Shown here in pieces: positions 7,372 to 13,194 of a DNA stretch of 32,516 bases. Below the pieces are notes generated by a model. That model worked only from the letters and a program-made list of their open reading frames with translations. It was not told the origin of the DNA and made no database searches. The translations under genes were made by a program, and so were the position numbers. This stretch comes from Candidatus Peregrinibacteria bacterium (GTDB taxonomy: Bacteria; Patescibacteriota; Gracilibacteria; UM-FILTER-43-11), in the NCBI GenBank assembly GCA_016932495.1, contig JAFGCR010000039.1, positions 1-32,516 on the forward strand, in the 5' to 3' direction. The first letter of the stretch is position 1; each line of letters begins with the position of its first letter.

Positions 7372-8139
7372 CTATTTTTTAGGCGGCCATGGAAAGAAGG
7401 CGCTGGTGGTCTTTTTGTATTCCTCGAATTTCTTATTTCCTTTATATTTCTTTTCCAGCATCGGAATTCCGGATACTTTGAGGATCAGAAAGGTGATGGT
7501 TAACGGTCCGATCAGCCCATACCAGCCGTATGAAGCAGAAAGGCCGACCAAAAACACTCCCCACCACTGCATCACTTCGCCGAAATAATTGGGGTGGCGG
7601 GTGTATTGCCACAATCCACTGGTCAGGATTTCATCGTGGTTTTTCTTTTTTAAAAACTGACTCAGCTGATAATCCCCTATAGTTTCAAAAAAGAAGCCGA
7701 CCAACCAAATCAGAACGCCGGCAGCGTCTAGCCAGTTCAGCCCTGTACAACAACTCGCACTTGTAATCACGATGGGGGTGGCAATCAGCAAAAGAAAAAA
7801 CCCCTGCAACAAAAAAACCTGTAAAAACGTGCGGGGAATAAACCATTTTCCCCAATCCTCCCGCCATTTTTGGTAACGGAAGTCTTCTTTTTTGTGGCGG
7901 TTGCGGAGGTAAATATGAATGGCCAAACGGCTTCCCCATAAAAACACCAATGCGCTGATAACGAGCATCCGGATCGTTACCGGATTCAGCCACAAAAGGG
8001 ATAAGGTAAGGACAATAAAACCCAATCCCCAGGCAATGTCGGCCACATCATTCCGTTTTTTGATCATTGCTACCACAAACCAAAAGATCATATAGACCAA
8101 TACGACCTCCGCCGAAAAGAAAATAGTATCTGCGATCAT
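7372..8139 (-). CDS. DUF1295 / steroid 5-alpha-reductase-like membrane protein
   Basis: A 255-residue polytopic membrane protein with about six or seven helices. The C-terminal signature TRHPNYFGEVMQWWG is the hallmark of the DUF1295 and ICMT/steroid-reductase-like membrane fold, where His, Pro, Asn and Glu line the cofactor or substrate site. An MVIGMIADT start at 8151 is possible, but the ATG at 8139 forms an ATGA overlap with the stop codon of the DUF2177 gene, so coupled translation from 8139 is more likely. The specific reaction is unknown; lipid modification or reduction is the family expectation. It is co-transcribed with the small membrane protein upstream. Confidence 0.75.
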   Translation of the reverse strand: MIADTIFFSAEVVLVYMIFWFVVAMIKKRNDVADIAWGLGFIVLTLSLLWLNPVTIRMLVISALVFLWGSRLAIHIYLRNRHKKEDFRYQKWREDWGKWFIPRTFLQVFLLQGFFLLLIATPIVITSASCCTGLNWLDAAGVLIWLVGFFFETIGDYQLSQFLKKKNHDEILTSGLWQYTRHPNYFGEVMQWWGVFLVGLSASYGWYGLIGPLTITFLILKVSGIPMLEKKYKGNKKFEEYKKTTSAFFPWPPKK

Positions 8140-8546
8140 GCCAATAACCATTTAGCGATATAAAATCCGGCTAAAGAGACGGTGGCTGTTAACACCATGC
8201 CCCATAAAATATCGATCACAACAATCGTGAGTGGCCAGTCTTTTAGGGTAGCGAGGTTCGTGAGATCGTATGTGGCGTAAGTAAACATGCCGAACAAAGC
8301 GCCTAAAATAACCGTACGCATCAATGATTGCTTTTCGATGCCCGGGAATACAGCGAAAATCAGAACGCCGACCACAAAAAGAGCGTAAAAGAAAAGGGCC
8401 GCCCCCCAATTGACGTCAGGGGTTAAAAAACTTCCTAAATACTTTTTGTAGAGATTCTTCGCGACGATCCCCAGCCATACCATGTCGATTCCTAAAAAAA
8501 CGACAAAAGTAAGTAGGTAGGTAAAAATAATTTTTGAAATAGGCAT
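8136..8546 (-). CDS. DUF2177 family membrane protein
   Basis: A 136-residue protein with four hydrophobic segments. Conserved DUF2177 (PF09945) features are GIDMVWLGIVAKNLYKKYLG near residues 19-38, the second helix ALFFYALFVVGVLIFAVFPG, the signature YDLTNLATLKDWPL (about 93-106), then IDILWG. An in-frame ATG 99 bases further upstream (8645) would add 33 residues without membrane or family character and would overlap the next gene, so I use ATG 8546. Its TGA overlaps the ATG of the DUF1295 gene (ATGA). No biochemical function is established for the family; a membrane operon with a reductase-like partner is all the context shows. Confidence 0.8.
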   Translation of the reverse strand: MPISKIIFTYLLTFVVFLGIDMVWLGIVAKNLYKKYLGSFLTPDVNWGAALFFYALFVVGVLIFAVFPGIEKQSLMRTVILGALFGMFTYATYDLTNLATLKDWPLTIVVIDILWGMVLTATVSLAGFYIAKWLLA

Positions 8547-8563
8547 AGATTTAAAGTTATGGA

Positions 8564-9067
8564 TTATATTTTTCGGCTGTCGTACGCCCAATGAAGCAGG
8601 GCCTGCCGTTGTTTTTGCCGGCACACCAGTTCTTTGGGGGCGCAATTTTTTTTAACTTGGGCAATATGACGTACCATTTGTTTCCAACGCCTGATCTGCC
8701 GTTCATCATCTTCACACCGGCGGCCCCGATAATACCGGCAATACCATTGGAACCATCCCCGCGGGTCTTCGGGATAAATCCATCCTTTTTTGCGCCAGTA
8801 AGAGAGAGGTTTGCTGGCATTCACCCCGAAAAAATTGAGTTTCGGGTCATGGAATTCATGGCAGAGTTTGGCGTTTTTGTACCAAGATTTCGGGAATTCA
8901 CCGCGGCAATCCGTCATGTACTTTCCGCCAAAAACTCCGAGTTCTAGCATTTGTTTTGGGCTGAGTTCAGGTTTGAATTCCGGATGGAAGTTTTTGCCTT
9001 CCGGTTCCGTGAGAGTATACGTGTAACCTTTTTGCATCAGGTCGTTGACGACGATTTTGGTTTTCAT
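8564..9067 (-). CDS. Conserved hypothetical protein with DPRGWFQWYCRYY motif
   Basis: A 167-residue soluble protein of unknown function. It is dense in aromatic, Cys, His and Arg residues. Segments include FGGKYMTDCRGEFP (about 43-56), GVNASKPLSYWRKKGWI, DPRGWFQWYCRYYRGRR (about 98-114), DDERQIRRW and, near the C-terminus, RQKQRQALLHWAYDSRK. From memory, these blocks belong to a conserved uncharacterised family also met in other bacteria and some eukaryotes; I cannot name a domain. The ATG at 9067 is chosen because a TATAAT box lies six bases upstream, which would make the transcript leaderless. The in-frame ATG at 9097 lies upstream of that box. It is 17 bases from DUF2177 and may be read through into it. 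Confidence 0.7.
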   Translation of the reverse strand: MKTKIVVNDLMQKGYTYTLTEPEGKNFHPEFKPELSPKQMLELGVFGGKYMTDCRGEFPKSWYKNAKLCHEFHDPKLNFFGVNASKPLSYWRKKGWIYPEDPRGWFQWYCRYYRGRRCEDDERQIRRWKQMVRHIAQVKKNCAPKELVCRQKQRQALLHWAYDSRKI

Positions 9068-9073
9068 GTTTTT

Positions 9074-9079
9074 ATTATA
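9074..9079 (-). promoter_or_regulatory. -10 box of a probable leaderless transcript
   Basis: On the minus strand TATAAT (9079-9074), then AAAAAC, then ATG at 9067. The six-base spacing is the same as at the archease gene. A weak -35 (CTGACT) lies inside the hairpin at 9083-9108. Confidence 0.6.
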
Positions 9080-9082
9080 CAA

Positions 9083-9108
9083 AAAAACTGACGACAAAGT
9101 CAGTTTTT
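9083..9108. terminator. Bidirectional intrinsic terminator-like hairpin
   Basis: AAAAACTGAC, GACAAA, GTCAGTTTTT: a perfect 10-base stem bounded by A- and T-runs, so it can terminate in both directions. It separates the tRNA/repeat region from the leaderless gene at 9067 and overlaps the region where that gene's -35 would be. Confidence 0.65.
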
Positions 9109-9246
9109 AAATGACGGAAAGGACGGGATTCCTCTCACTGCGCCCTTCGGGCTTGTTTCTAGTACTCAAATAGTCGCTACCAGCCTGGCGGCAGTCATTC
9201 CTTTTTCGTATCGAACCCGTCGCGCGGGTTCTCGTTTATCGATTAT
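9109..9246. repeat. Gene-free palindrome-rich spacer
   Basis: No gene is visible here. It holds a GCCCTTCGGGC hairpin near 9147-9157 and a hairpin with stem GAACCCG (9213-9219)/CGGGTTC (9225-9231). Two segments recall tRNA T-arm sequence on the minus strand: GGACGGGATTC at 9119-9129 and TCGAACCCGT at 9211-9220, separated by about 80 bases. This may be the remnant of a tRNA gene split by an insertion, or a REP-like element that resembles one. Confidence 0.4.
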
Positions 9247-9288
9247 TTAAAAAACCTCCAGTCGCCTACGGCGATGGAACTTTTTTAA
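9247..9288 (-). terminator. Terminator following tRNA-Asp
   Basis: TTAAAAAA (9247-9254) and TTTTTTAA (9281-9288) flank an inner stem TCGCC, TAC, GGCGA. On the minus strand it begins two bases beyond the encoded CCA of tRNA-Asp, so it most likely ends the tRNA transcript. The symmetry makes it bidirectional. Confidence 0.7.
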
Positions 9289-9289
9289 A

Positions 9290-9366
9290 TGGCGGGATGG
9301 ACGGGACTTGAACCCGTGACCTCCTGCGTGACAGGCAGGCGTTCTAACCAACTGAACTACCACCCC
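9290..9366 (-). tRNA. tRNA-Asp (anticodon GTC), CCA encoded
   Basis: A full 77-base cloverleaf. The acceptor stem GGGGTGG pairs with CCATCCC, with discriminator G and genomic CCA. The D-arm is GTTC/GAAC with loop AGTTGGTTA. The anticodon arm is CCTGC, CTGTCAC, GCAGG, giving anticodon GTC. The T-arm is ACGGG, TTCAAGT, CCCGT. The G73 discriminator agrees with aspartate identity. Confidence 0.95.
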
Positions 9367-9387
9367 GTATTTTAAATCATTGCAGTT

Positions 9388-9458
9388 GGCATGGCCACAG
9401 AGCCTGTGACCTGTCCGATGTCACGTCGGACCGTTCTAGCCAACTGAACTACCACCCA
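9388..9458 (-). pseudogene. Degenerate tandem copy of tRNA-Asp
   Basis: This copy lies 21 bases upstream of tRNA-Asp in the direction of transcription. The 5' half is nearly identical to it: GGGTGG, TA, GTTC, AGTTGGCTA, GAAC, G. The anticodon arm is 19 rather than 17 bases (GTCCGA, CGTGACA, TCGGAC), with G in place of the universal T33. The T-arm is collapsed to ACAG, GCT, CTGT without the T-loop. The acceptor pairs only partly with CCATGCC, and CCA is absent. It should not work as a translation tRNA. The intact six-pair anticodon stem with compensating bases is curious for a simple decay product. Confidence 0.7.
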
Positions 9459-9578
9459 TGATGGAAGCGTGGCTATTTTATCGGATGCCTTTCTTTTTGT
9501 AAATAAAATTAAATGGAAAATTTGTTTTTGCGCCATCGTCAAAACAAAAAATCTTTATTGAAATGTATTGGGTAAATT

Positions 9579-9608
9579 ATTGACAATTCTTATAAAAAAT
9601 GATTAAAT
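9579..9608 (+). promoter_or_regulatory. Promoter of the adenylate cyclase gene
   Basis: TTGACA (9579-9584), a spacer of 17-18 bases, then a TTAAAT/TAAATT -10 around 9602-9608. The surrounding ATTGACAAT block is also found at 12964-12972 and 20920-20928 in front of the two other accessory genes. It implies a leader of about 155 bases before the ATG at 9770. Confidence 0.65.
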
Positions 9609-9647
9609 TATACCCTTAGCCCCCTGGCTATGCCCAACATACTCTAA

Positions 9648-9680
9648 ATGCCGATCGGCAAAACTCCGCTTATAAGCGGA
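9648..9680 (+). promoter_or_regulatory. Two palindromes in the cyclase 5' leader
   Basis: TGCCGATCGGCA (9648-9659) and TCCGCTTATAAGCGGA (9665-9680) are both perfect and five bases apart. The second can form a six-base stem with a TATA loop in RNA. They lie 90-120 bases before the start codon and within the predicted transcript. I recognise no riboswitch class. They may be protein-binding sites or stabilising hairpins. Confidence 0.5.
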
Positions 9681-9769
9681 TGGTTTGTTGTGGCTACGCT
9701 GCGGACTAATTGATCTTTTACATCGTTCAATCACTTAAACCTATTCGGATTCGAATACAGGAGGGTATC

Positions 9770-11413
9770 ATGTCTGAGGAAATAAAAGAGGTAAGCGTGG
9801 TTTCATCCGCAGAAGATGAAACCGGCGGGACCGCTCCGGCGCCTCGCCGGGAAAAAACCAAACGGTTCCGCAAGATCTCGATGGTCACAAAAATGATCGG
9901 TCTCATGGTTGTGTTGATGCTTTTCGCCAGCCTGGCTTATTACCTGCTGACTTATAGGGAAGCAGGAAAGGCCATCGAGGATATCATCCTCATCTCCGGT
10001 GAACAGCTGGTCGGCAGTATGTCCGACTCGATTACGACCGAGATGTACAACCTGCGTGACGAGTCTCAGAAACAACAGAGTATCAGCAACCTGACGCTCA
10101 TCATGAAGAAACGGCTGGCAGGAAAAGGGTCTCAGGGCATCGAAGATGCCTACATCCTGAACAAAGACTTCTCCATTCTGGTAGCCAAAGAAAGCTTCAG
10201 GGAGGGGGGAAGTTATGAGCATCCTGATCTGCTGAAAGACCTTGCCGGTGTGCAGACGATCTATTCCGACGCGCACATCAGCACTGTGGCCGCCCCTGTT
10301 CAGTACAGCAAGATCACCATGGGCTACGTGGTGATGACCTTCAACAAGTTAGCCGCTGAACAGGCACGACGGCGCATCAGAACAATGTTTCTGTTCATTT
10401 TCGGCGTTGTCTTTGTCTGTATGGTCATCATCCTCAGGTTTACGCTTCAGCGCCAGCTCAAACCCATCGTAAACCTAGGATGCGCCTCAGATGAATTCAC
10501 CAAAGGCAACTACGACTTTGACCTGACAGAAGCTCCTGGCAACGATGAGGTGGCTACCACTATCCGCAGTTTCAAACGCATGATGGAGAACTTCCGCATC
10601 ATCGCCCGTTTCAGCAACCGGGTCCTGGTCGATAAGATCCGGCGTGGGGAAATGGCCGAAAAGGCCGAGGAGGTCAACCTGACCGTCTGCTTTATGGACG
10701 GGGTTGGTTTCACCACCTGGTCCGCGGCCCACACGGCCCCTAAAGTCGCCGACTACCTGACCAACTACTTCACCCTTTCCGGGCGGCTAATAGACCAACT
10801 GGGCGGCCTGATTGACAAGACGATCGGCGATGCCATTCTGGCCTACTTCGGTGTTGACGAAAAGGAATCGAAGGCGCCGGCGCAGAATGCCATCCGTACG
10901 ATGTTCGCCATCCAGTATATGATCGCGTTCGCAAACTACGCCTTCCGGACGTTCCACGGGCGCCTGCCTATGGATTTCCGGATCGGTGTAGCCACCGGCC
11001 GTTGTGTACTGGGTGCCATCGGTGTCAAAGGCGTTCGGATGGATTTCACCATCGCCAGCCTGGTGGCCAACCTGGCCCAGCGTTTGGAATCGATGGCGGA
11101 TCCGGGTGGAACGCTGATAGATAGCTTCACCTACCAAAACAGCGGTGGGGAAGACTATCTCGTCGTCGAAGGCCCGATGATGATCAAGCCAAAAGGCTTT
11201 AAGAACAAGGTGCCGGCCTACAAGGTCATCACCTTCAAAAATAAGGCAGACAAAGAAGCCTTTTGCCGAGACCTGTTCGCCTGTGCAACCTCTCCGGAAG
11301 TCAAGACGGTGCTTTCGTTGGCGGAAGAAGATTGGATTGCGTACGAGAAATACGTGCGCGAGTGTTTGAACGATGATGAGCCCAGTATGCCGTTTCGTTA
11401 TTCGGCAGACTGA
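9770..11413 (+). CDS. Membrane-bound class III adenylate cyclase (sensor-HAMP-CHD)
   Basis: A 547-residue signalling enzyme, probably making cAMP. A TM helix at 42-61 is followed by an extracytoplasmic sensor of about 140 residues, a second TM at about 204-224, a HAMP linker (about 225-275, with the P-x-x-x-L and DE features) and the cyclase domain (about 295-500). Metal-binding Asp residues are D310 (FMDGVGFT) and D354 (IDKTIGDAILAYFG). K350 and T427 form the Lys/Thr pair expected for ATP in class IIIb. Transition-state residues N434 and R438 are present (VANLAQRL). The usual GD of the TVIGD motif is replaced by S430-L431. ATG 9770 follows AGGAGGG (9759-9765), one of the few strong Shine-Dalgarno sites here. 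Coding sequence is richer in C-ending codons and GC than its neighbours, suggesting transfer or high expression. Confidence 0.85.
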   Translation: MSEEIKEVSVVSSAEDETGGTAPAPRREKTKRFRKISMVTKMIGLMVVLMLFASLAYYLLTYREAGKAIEDIILISGEQLVGSMSDSITTEMYNLRDESQKQQSISNLTLIMKKRLAGKGSQGIEDAYILNKDFSILVAKESFREGGSYEHPDLLKDLAGVQTIYSDAHISTVAAPVQYSKITMGYVVMTFNKLAAEQARRRIRTMFLFIFGVVFVCMVIILRFTLQRQLKPIVNLGCASDEFTKGNYDFDLTEAPGNDEVATTIRSFKRMMENFRIIARFSNRVLVDKIRRGEMAEKAEEVNLTVCFMDGVGFTTWSAAHTAPKVADYLTNYFTLSGRLIDQLGGLIDKTIGDAILAYFGVDEKESKAPAQNAIRTMFAIQYMIAFANYAFRTFHGRLPMDFRIGVATGRCVLGAIGVKGVRMDFTIASLVANLAQRLESMADPGGTLIDSFTYQNSGGEDYLVVEGPMMIKPKGFKNKVPAYKVITFKNKADKEAFCRDLFACATSPEVKTVLSLAEEDWIAYEKYVRECLNDDEPSMPFRYSAD

Positions 11414-11420
11414 GCGATGT

Positions 11421-11446
11421 GACCCCTCTCCGGAGGGGTCTTTTTT
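11421..11446 (+). terminator. Strong intrinsic terminator of the cyclase gene
   Basis: GACCCCTC, TCCG, GAGGGGTC followed by TTTTTT. The eight-base GC-rich stem begins eight bases after the cyclase stop codon. On the opposite strand there is no T-run, so it does not serve the convergent TPR gene. Confidence 0.95.
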
Positions 11447-12839
11447 ATAGTCCGTTTGCCTCCTGCACCAGTCCTTCCAGAATGTCGACCTGTTTTTGGG
11501 CGCGCGCGTTCGACGGATCCAGTAATAAAATCGCCCGATAATAACGGATGGCCTTTTTGGGCTGTTGGTCCACATAAGCCTTTTCCGCCCGTTCGCTTAA
11601 ACGCTTCAAAGTGAAACTTACTTTTCTTTTCTGGGTAACTAGTTCATGAGAGTATTTTTTGTGAATCTCGGTCAATTCATTCATCGCCTCTTTATCTTTC
11701 CCCTCATCCAAAAGCGTGTTGATCCTTTCCAGCTTCTGGCCGATATCCACCACAGGTTTGGGTGGCTCAGGAATTGATTCTTCCACTGGTTCGCTGTCGG
11801 CTCTCACAACTTTTCGGCGGCGCCAGAACCGTCGGGGTTTCGGTTTTTTGGGCTCTTCCGGATAGGGATTTTCTATTTCCTGCGCGACAGCGGCCACATA
11901 ATCGGGTAATTTTTCCTGTTGTTCTTTGGTGATGTCATCCTTCCTTAACTCCGCCAGTTCCGCCCGGATCTCCATAAGCCTCTTTCGGGATGTGCTCAGG
12001 GCTTCTTTTTCCAAAGCGTCGATTTTGACTTTTCTTTCCTTCCAGTCTTTTTTATACCAATAACCCGCCGCGGAGACCATATCGGTGTATTCCTCCGGCA
12101 TGGCTTGTCCCGGCAAAAGAAATTTTTCTGATAACTTAAAGATCATCAGCGCTTCTTTGAATTTTTTTCTTTTAAAATACTGTTCACCGATCTGCCAGCA
12201 GACTTCTAAAAAATTTTCTTTTTTAAACAATCCTGGATCACGATTGAGTGCCAGAGTGATGTCGTACATCCGCTGGAGCGCTTCAGCCAATTTCAGATAA
12301 TCATCGGCGAGGTAAAGATCGGCAATTTGGTTATAGCTAAGTTCAAAATATTCTTTTTCTAAAGCGGCTATTTTCACCTCTAATTCATGAATCTTTTTTT
12401 CCGTTTTTTCATAATCCGGATATTCCTTATCCATTCGGAGGAGCGCTGCCTTTAATGACACAATCCCTTCCTGATAATTATTCTGGGCATCCTGTTCGGC
12501 GGAAGTGAGGTCATATCCTTTTTTGAGGAGGGTGCTGATCTGTTCTTCCAGTCCGTCCTGAAGTTCTTCGATATTCCGCTGGTCTGCCTCAGTCAGTTTT
12601 TTAATATCCGCGCGGGCATACAGTTGTAAAGCTTCCAAAAACTTTCCCTGCTCGCGAGCTAAACGGGCCTGATCCACCGTGCTGACAAAAGTTTTATAAT
12701 CTTCCTTTTTCTCCACATGAGCGCATCCCTGCTCCAGCGCCCCGCCTCCGAATGCCAATATAAGCACAAAAATCGCGCGCAATTTAGATACACGAACTTC
12801 CGGGCTTTCCGATGGGACTGACTGAGGGCATTTAAGCAT
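11445..12839 (-). CDS. TPR / coiled-coil probable lipoprotein
   Basis: A 464-residue protein. The N-terminus has a basic stretch, then a hydrophobic segment (about residues 22-33, IFVLILAFGGG) and a Cys at about 39 (EQGCAHVEKK). It looks like a lipoprotein signal, although Glu and Gln before the Cys are poor lipobox residues. The rest is helical and rich in Glu, Lys and Leu, with TPR-like units: FLEALQLYARADI near 60, KFKEALMIFKLSEKFLLPG near 227, and a clear C-terminal repeat KKAIRYYRAILLLDPSNARAQKQVDIL. A proline-rich linker with a basic RRFWRRRK stretch lies around 330-370. The probable role is envelope scaffolding. The ATG at 12839 is the only good start; some residues before the hydrophobic core may be untranslated. 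It is convergent with the cyclase. Confidence 0.65.
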   Translation of the reverse strand: MLKCPQSVPSESPEVRVSKLRAIFVLILAFGGGALEQGCAHVEKKEDYKTFVSTVDQARLAREQGKFLEALQLYARADIKKLTEADQRNIEELQDGLEEQISTLLKKGYDLTSAEQDAQNNYQEGIVSLKAALLRMDKEYPDYEKTEKKIHELEVKIAALEKEYFELSYNQIADLYLADDYLKLAEALQRMYDITLALNRDPGLFKKENFLEVCWQIGEQYFKRKKFKEALMIFKLSEKFLLPGQAMPEEYTDMVSAAGYWYKKDWKERKVKIDALEKEALSTSRKRLMEIRAELAELRKDDITKEQQEKLPDYVAAVAQEIENPYPEEPKKPKPRRFWRRRKVVRADSEPVEESIPEPPKPVVDIGQKLERINTLLDEGKDKEAMNELTEIHKKYSHELVTQKRKVSFTLKRLSERAEKAYVDQQPKKAIRYYRAILLLDPSNARAQKQVDILEGLVQEANGL

Positions 12840-12964
12840 AAGGCGGACAACGTTTATTCTTTTGCTGAATACGGAAACGGAGTGAAAATGTTACATAAAA
12901 GGGTATAACTTTAATATATTTATAGAAAAAAGTCAACTCTTTATAGGTATATTACAAAATAGTA
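12840..12964. other. Divergent AT-rich intergenic region
   Basis: Between the leftward TPR gene and the rightward giant gene. It holds a TTGACT hexamer on the minus strand near 12940-12935 with AT-rich DNA after it, a possible promoter for the TPR gene with a leader of about 90 bases. I see no gene here. Confidence 0.35.
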
Positions 12965-12993
12965 TTGACAATTTGTAAATTGTAGTCTAAACT
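12965..12993 (+). promoter_or_regulatory. Promoter of the 38-codon ORF and giant YD-repeat gene
   Basis: TTGACA (12965-12970), exactly 17 bases, then TAAACT (12988-12993). The transcript should start near 13000, leaving a leader of about 78 bases that contains two abutting hairpins. Confidence 0.75.
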
Positions 12994-13026
12994 AGATAGC
13001 CTGCGTCACCGCCCATCATTCCCATC

Positions 13027-13074
13027 AACTTAATAAAGTTACCCACCCGACTAATATTATTTAATCAGGTGGGT
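13027..13074 (+). promoter_or_regulatory. Tandem leader hairpins covering a ribosome-binding site
   Basis: The first hairpin is AACTT, AATA, AAGTT (13027-13040). The second abuts it: ACCCACC (13041-13047) pairs with GGTGGGT (13068-13074), with an inner stem GACTAA/TTAATC carrying one mismatch. The 3' arm contains the only Shine-Dalgarno-like sequence (AGGTGG) for the ATG at 13078, so the folded RNA would hide it. With TTTT following, it also resembles a weak intrinsic terminator. Either way it looks like an attenuation or translation-control element. Confidence 0.6.
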
Positions 13075-13077
13075 TTT

Positions 13078-13194
13078 ATGAATAATAAACATCTCATCAA
13101 GGCCGCCCTCCGCTCCCTTGTGCTTTTAAACCGCATCACTTACCGGTTGCTTGAGCAACTAGAACAATTGCTGGAAGTGAACAAAAACAAATAA
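13078..13194 (+). CDS. 38-residue leader peptide or small protein
   Basis: The ATG is seven bases after AGGTGG. The product is basic and amphipathic (MNNKHLIKAALRSLVLLNR, then ITYRLLEQLEQLLEVNKNK), with a leucine-rich C-terminal helix. Its TAA overlaps the ATG of the giant gene (TAATG at 13192-13196). The giant gene has no Shine-Dalgarno of its own, so translation of the small ORF is probably needed to deliver ribosomes. I do not recognise the protein. It could be a leader peptide, or a membrane-active small protein made with the giant. Confidence 0.6.
   Translation: MNNKHLIKAALRSLVLLNRITYRLLEQLEQLLEVNKNK

Noticed and set aside
9615-9769. Riboswitch in the cyclase leader
   Set aside because: Two palindromes are present, but I could not match them to a known c-di-GMP, c-di-AMP or other riboswitch architecture, so I report only the hairpins.
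11760-11830. In-frame repeat insertion in the TPR gene (peptide ADSEPVEES)
   Set aside because: The peptide resembles ones coded by dispersed repeats elsewhere, but the DNA here has no palindrome, so there is no direct support.
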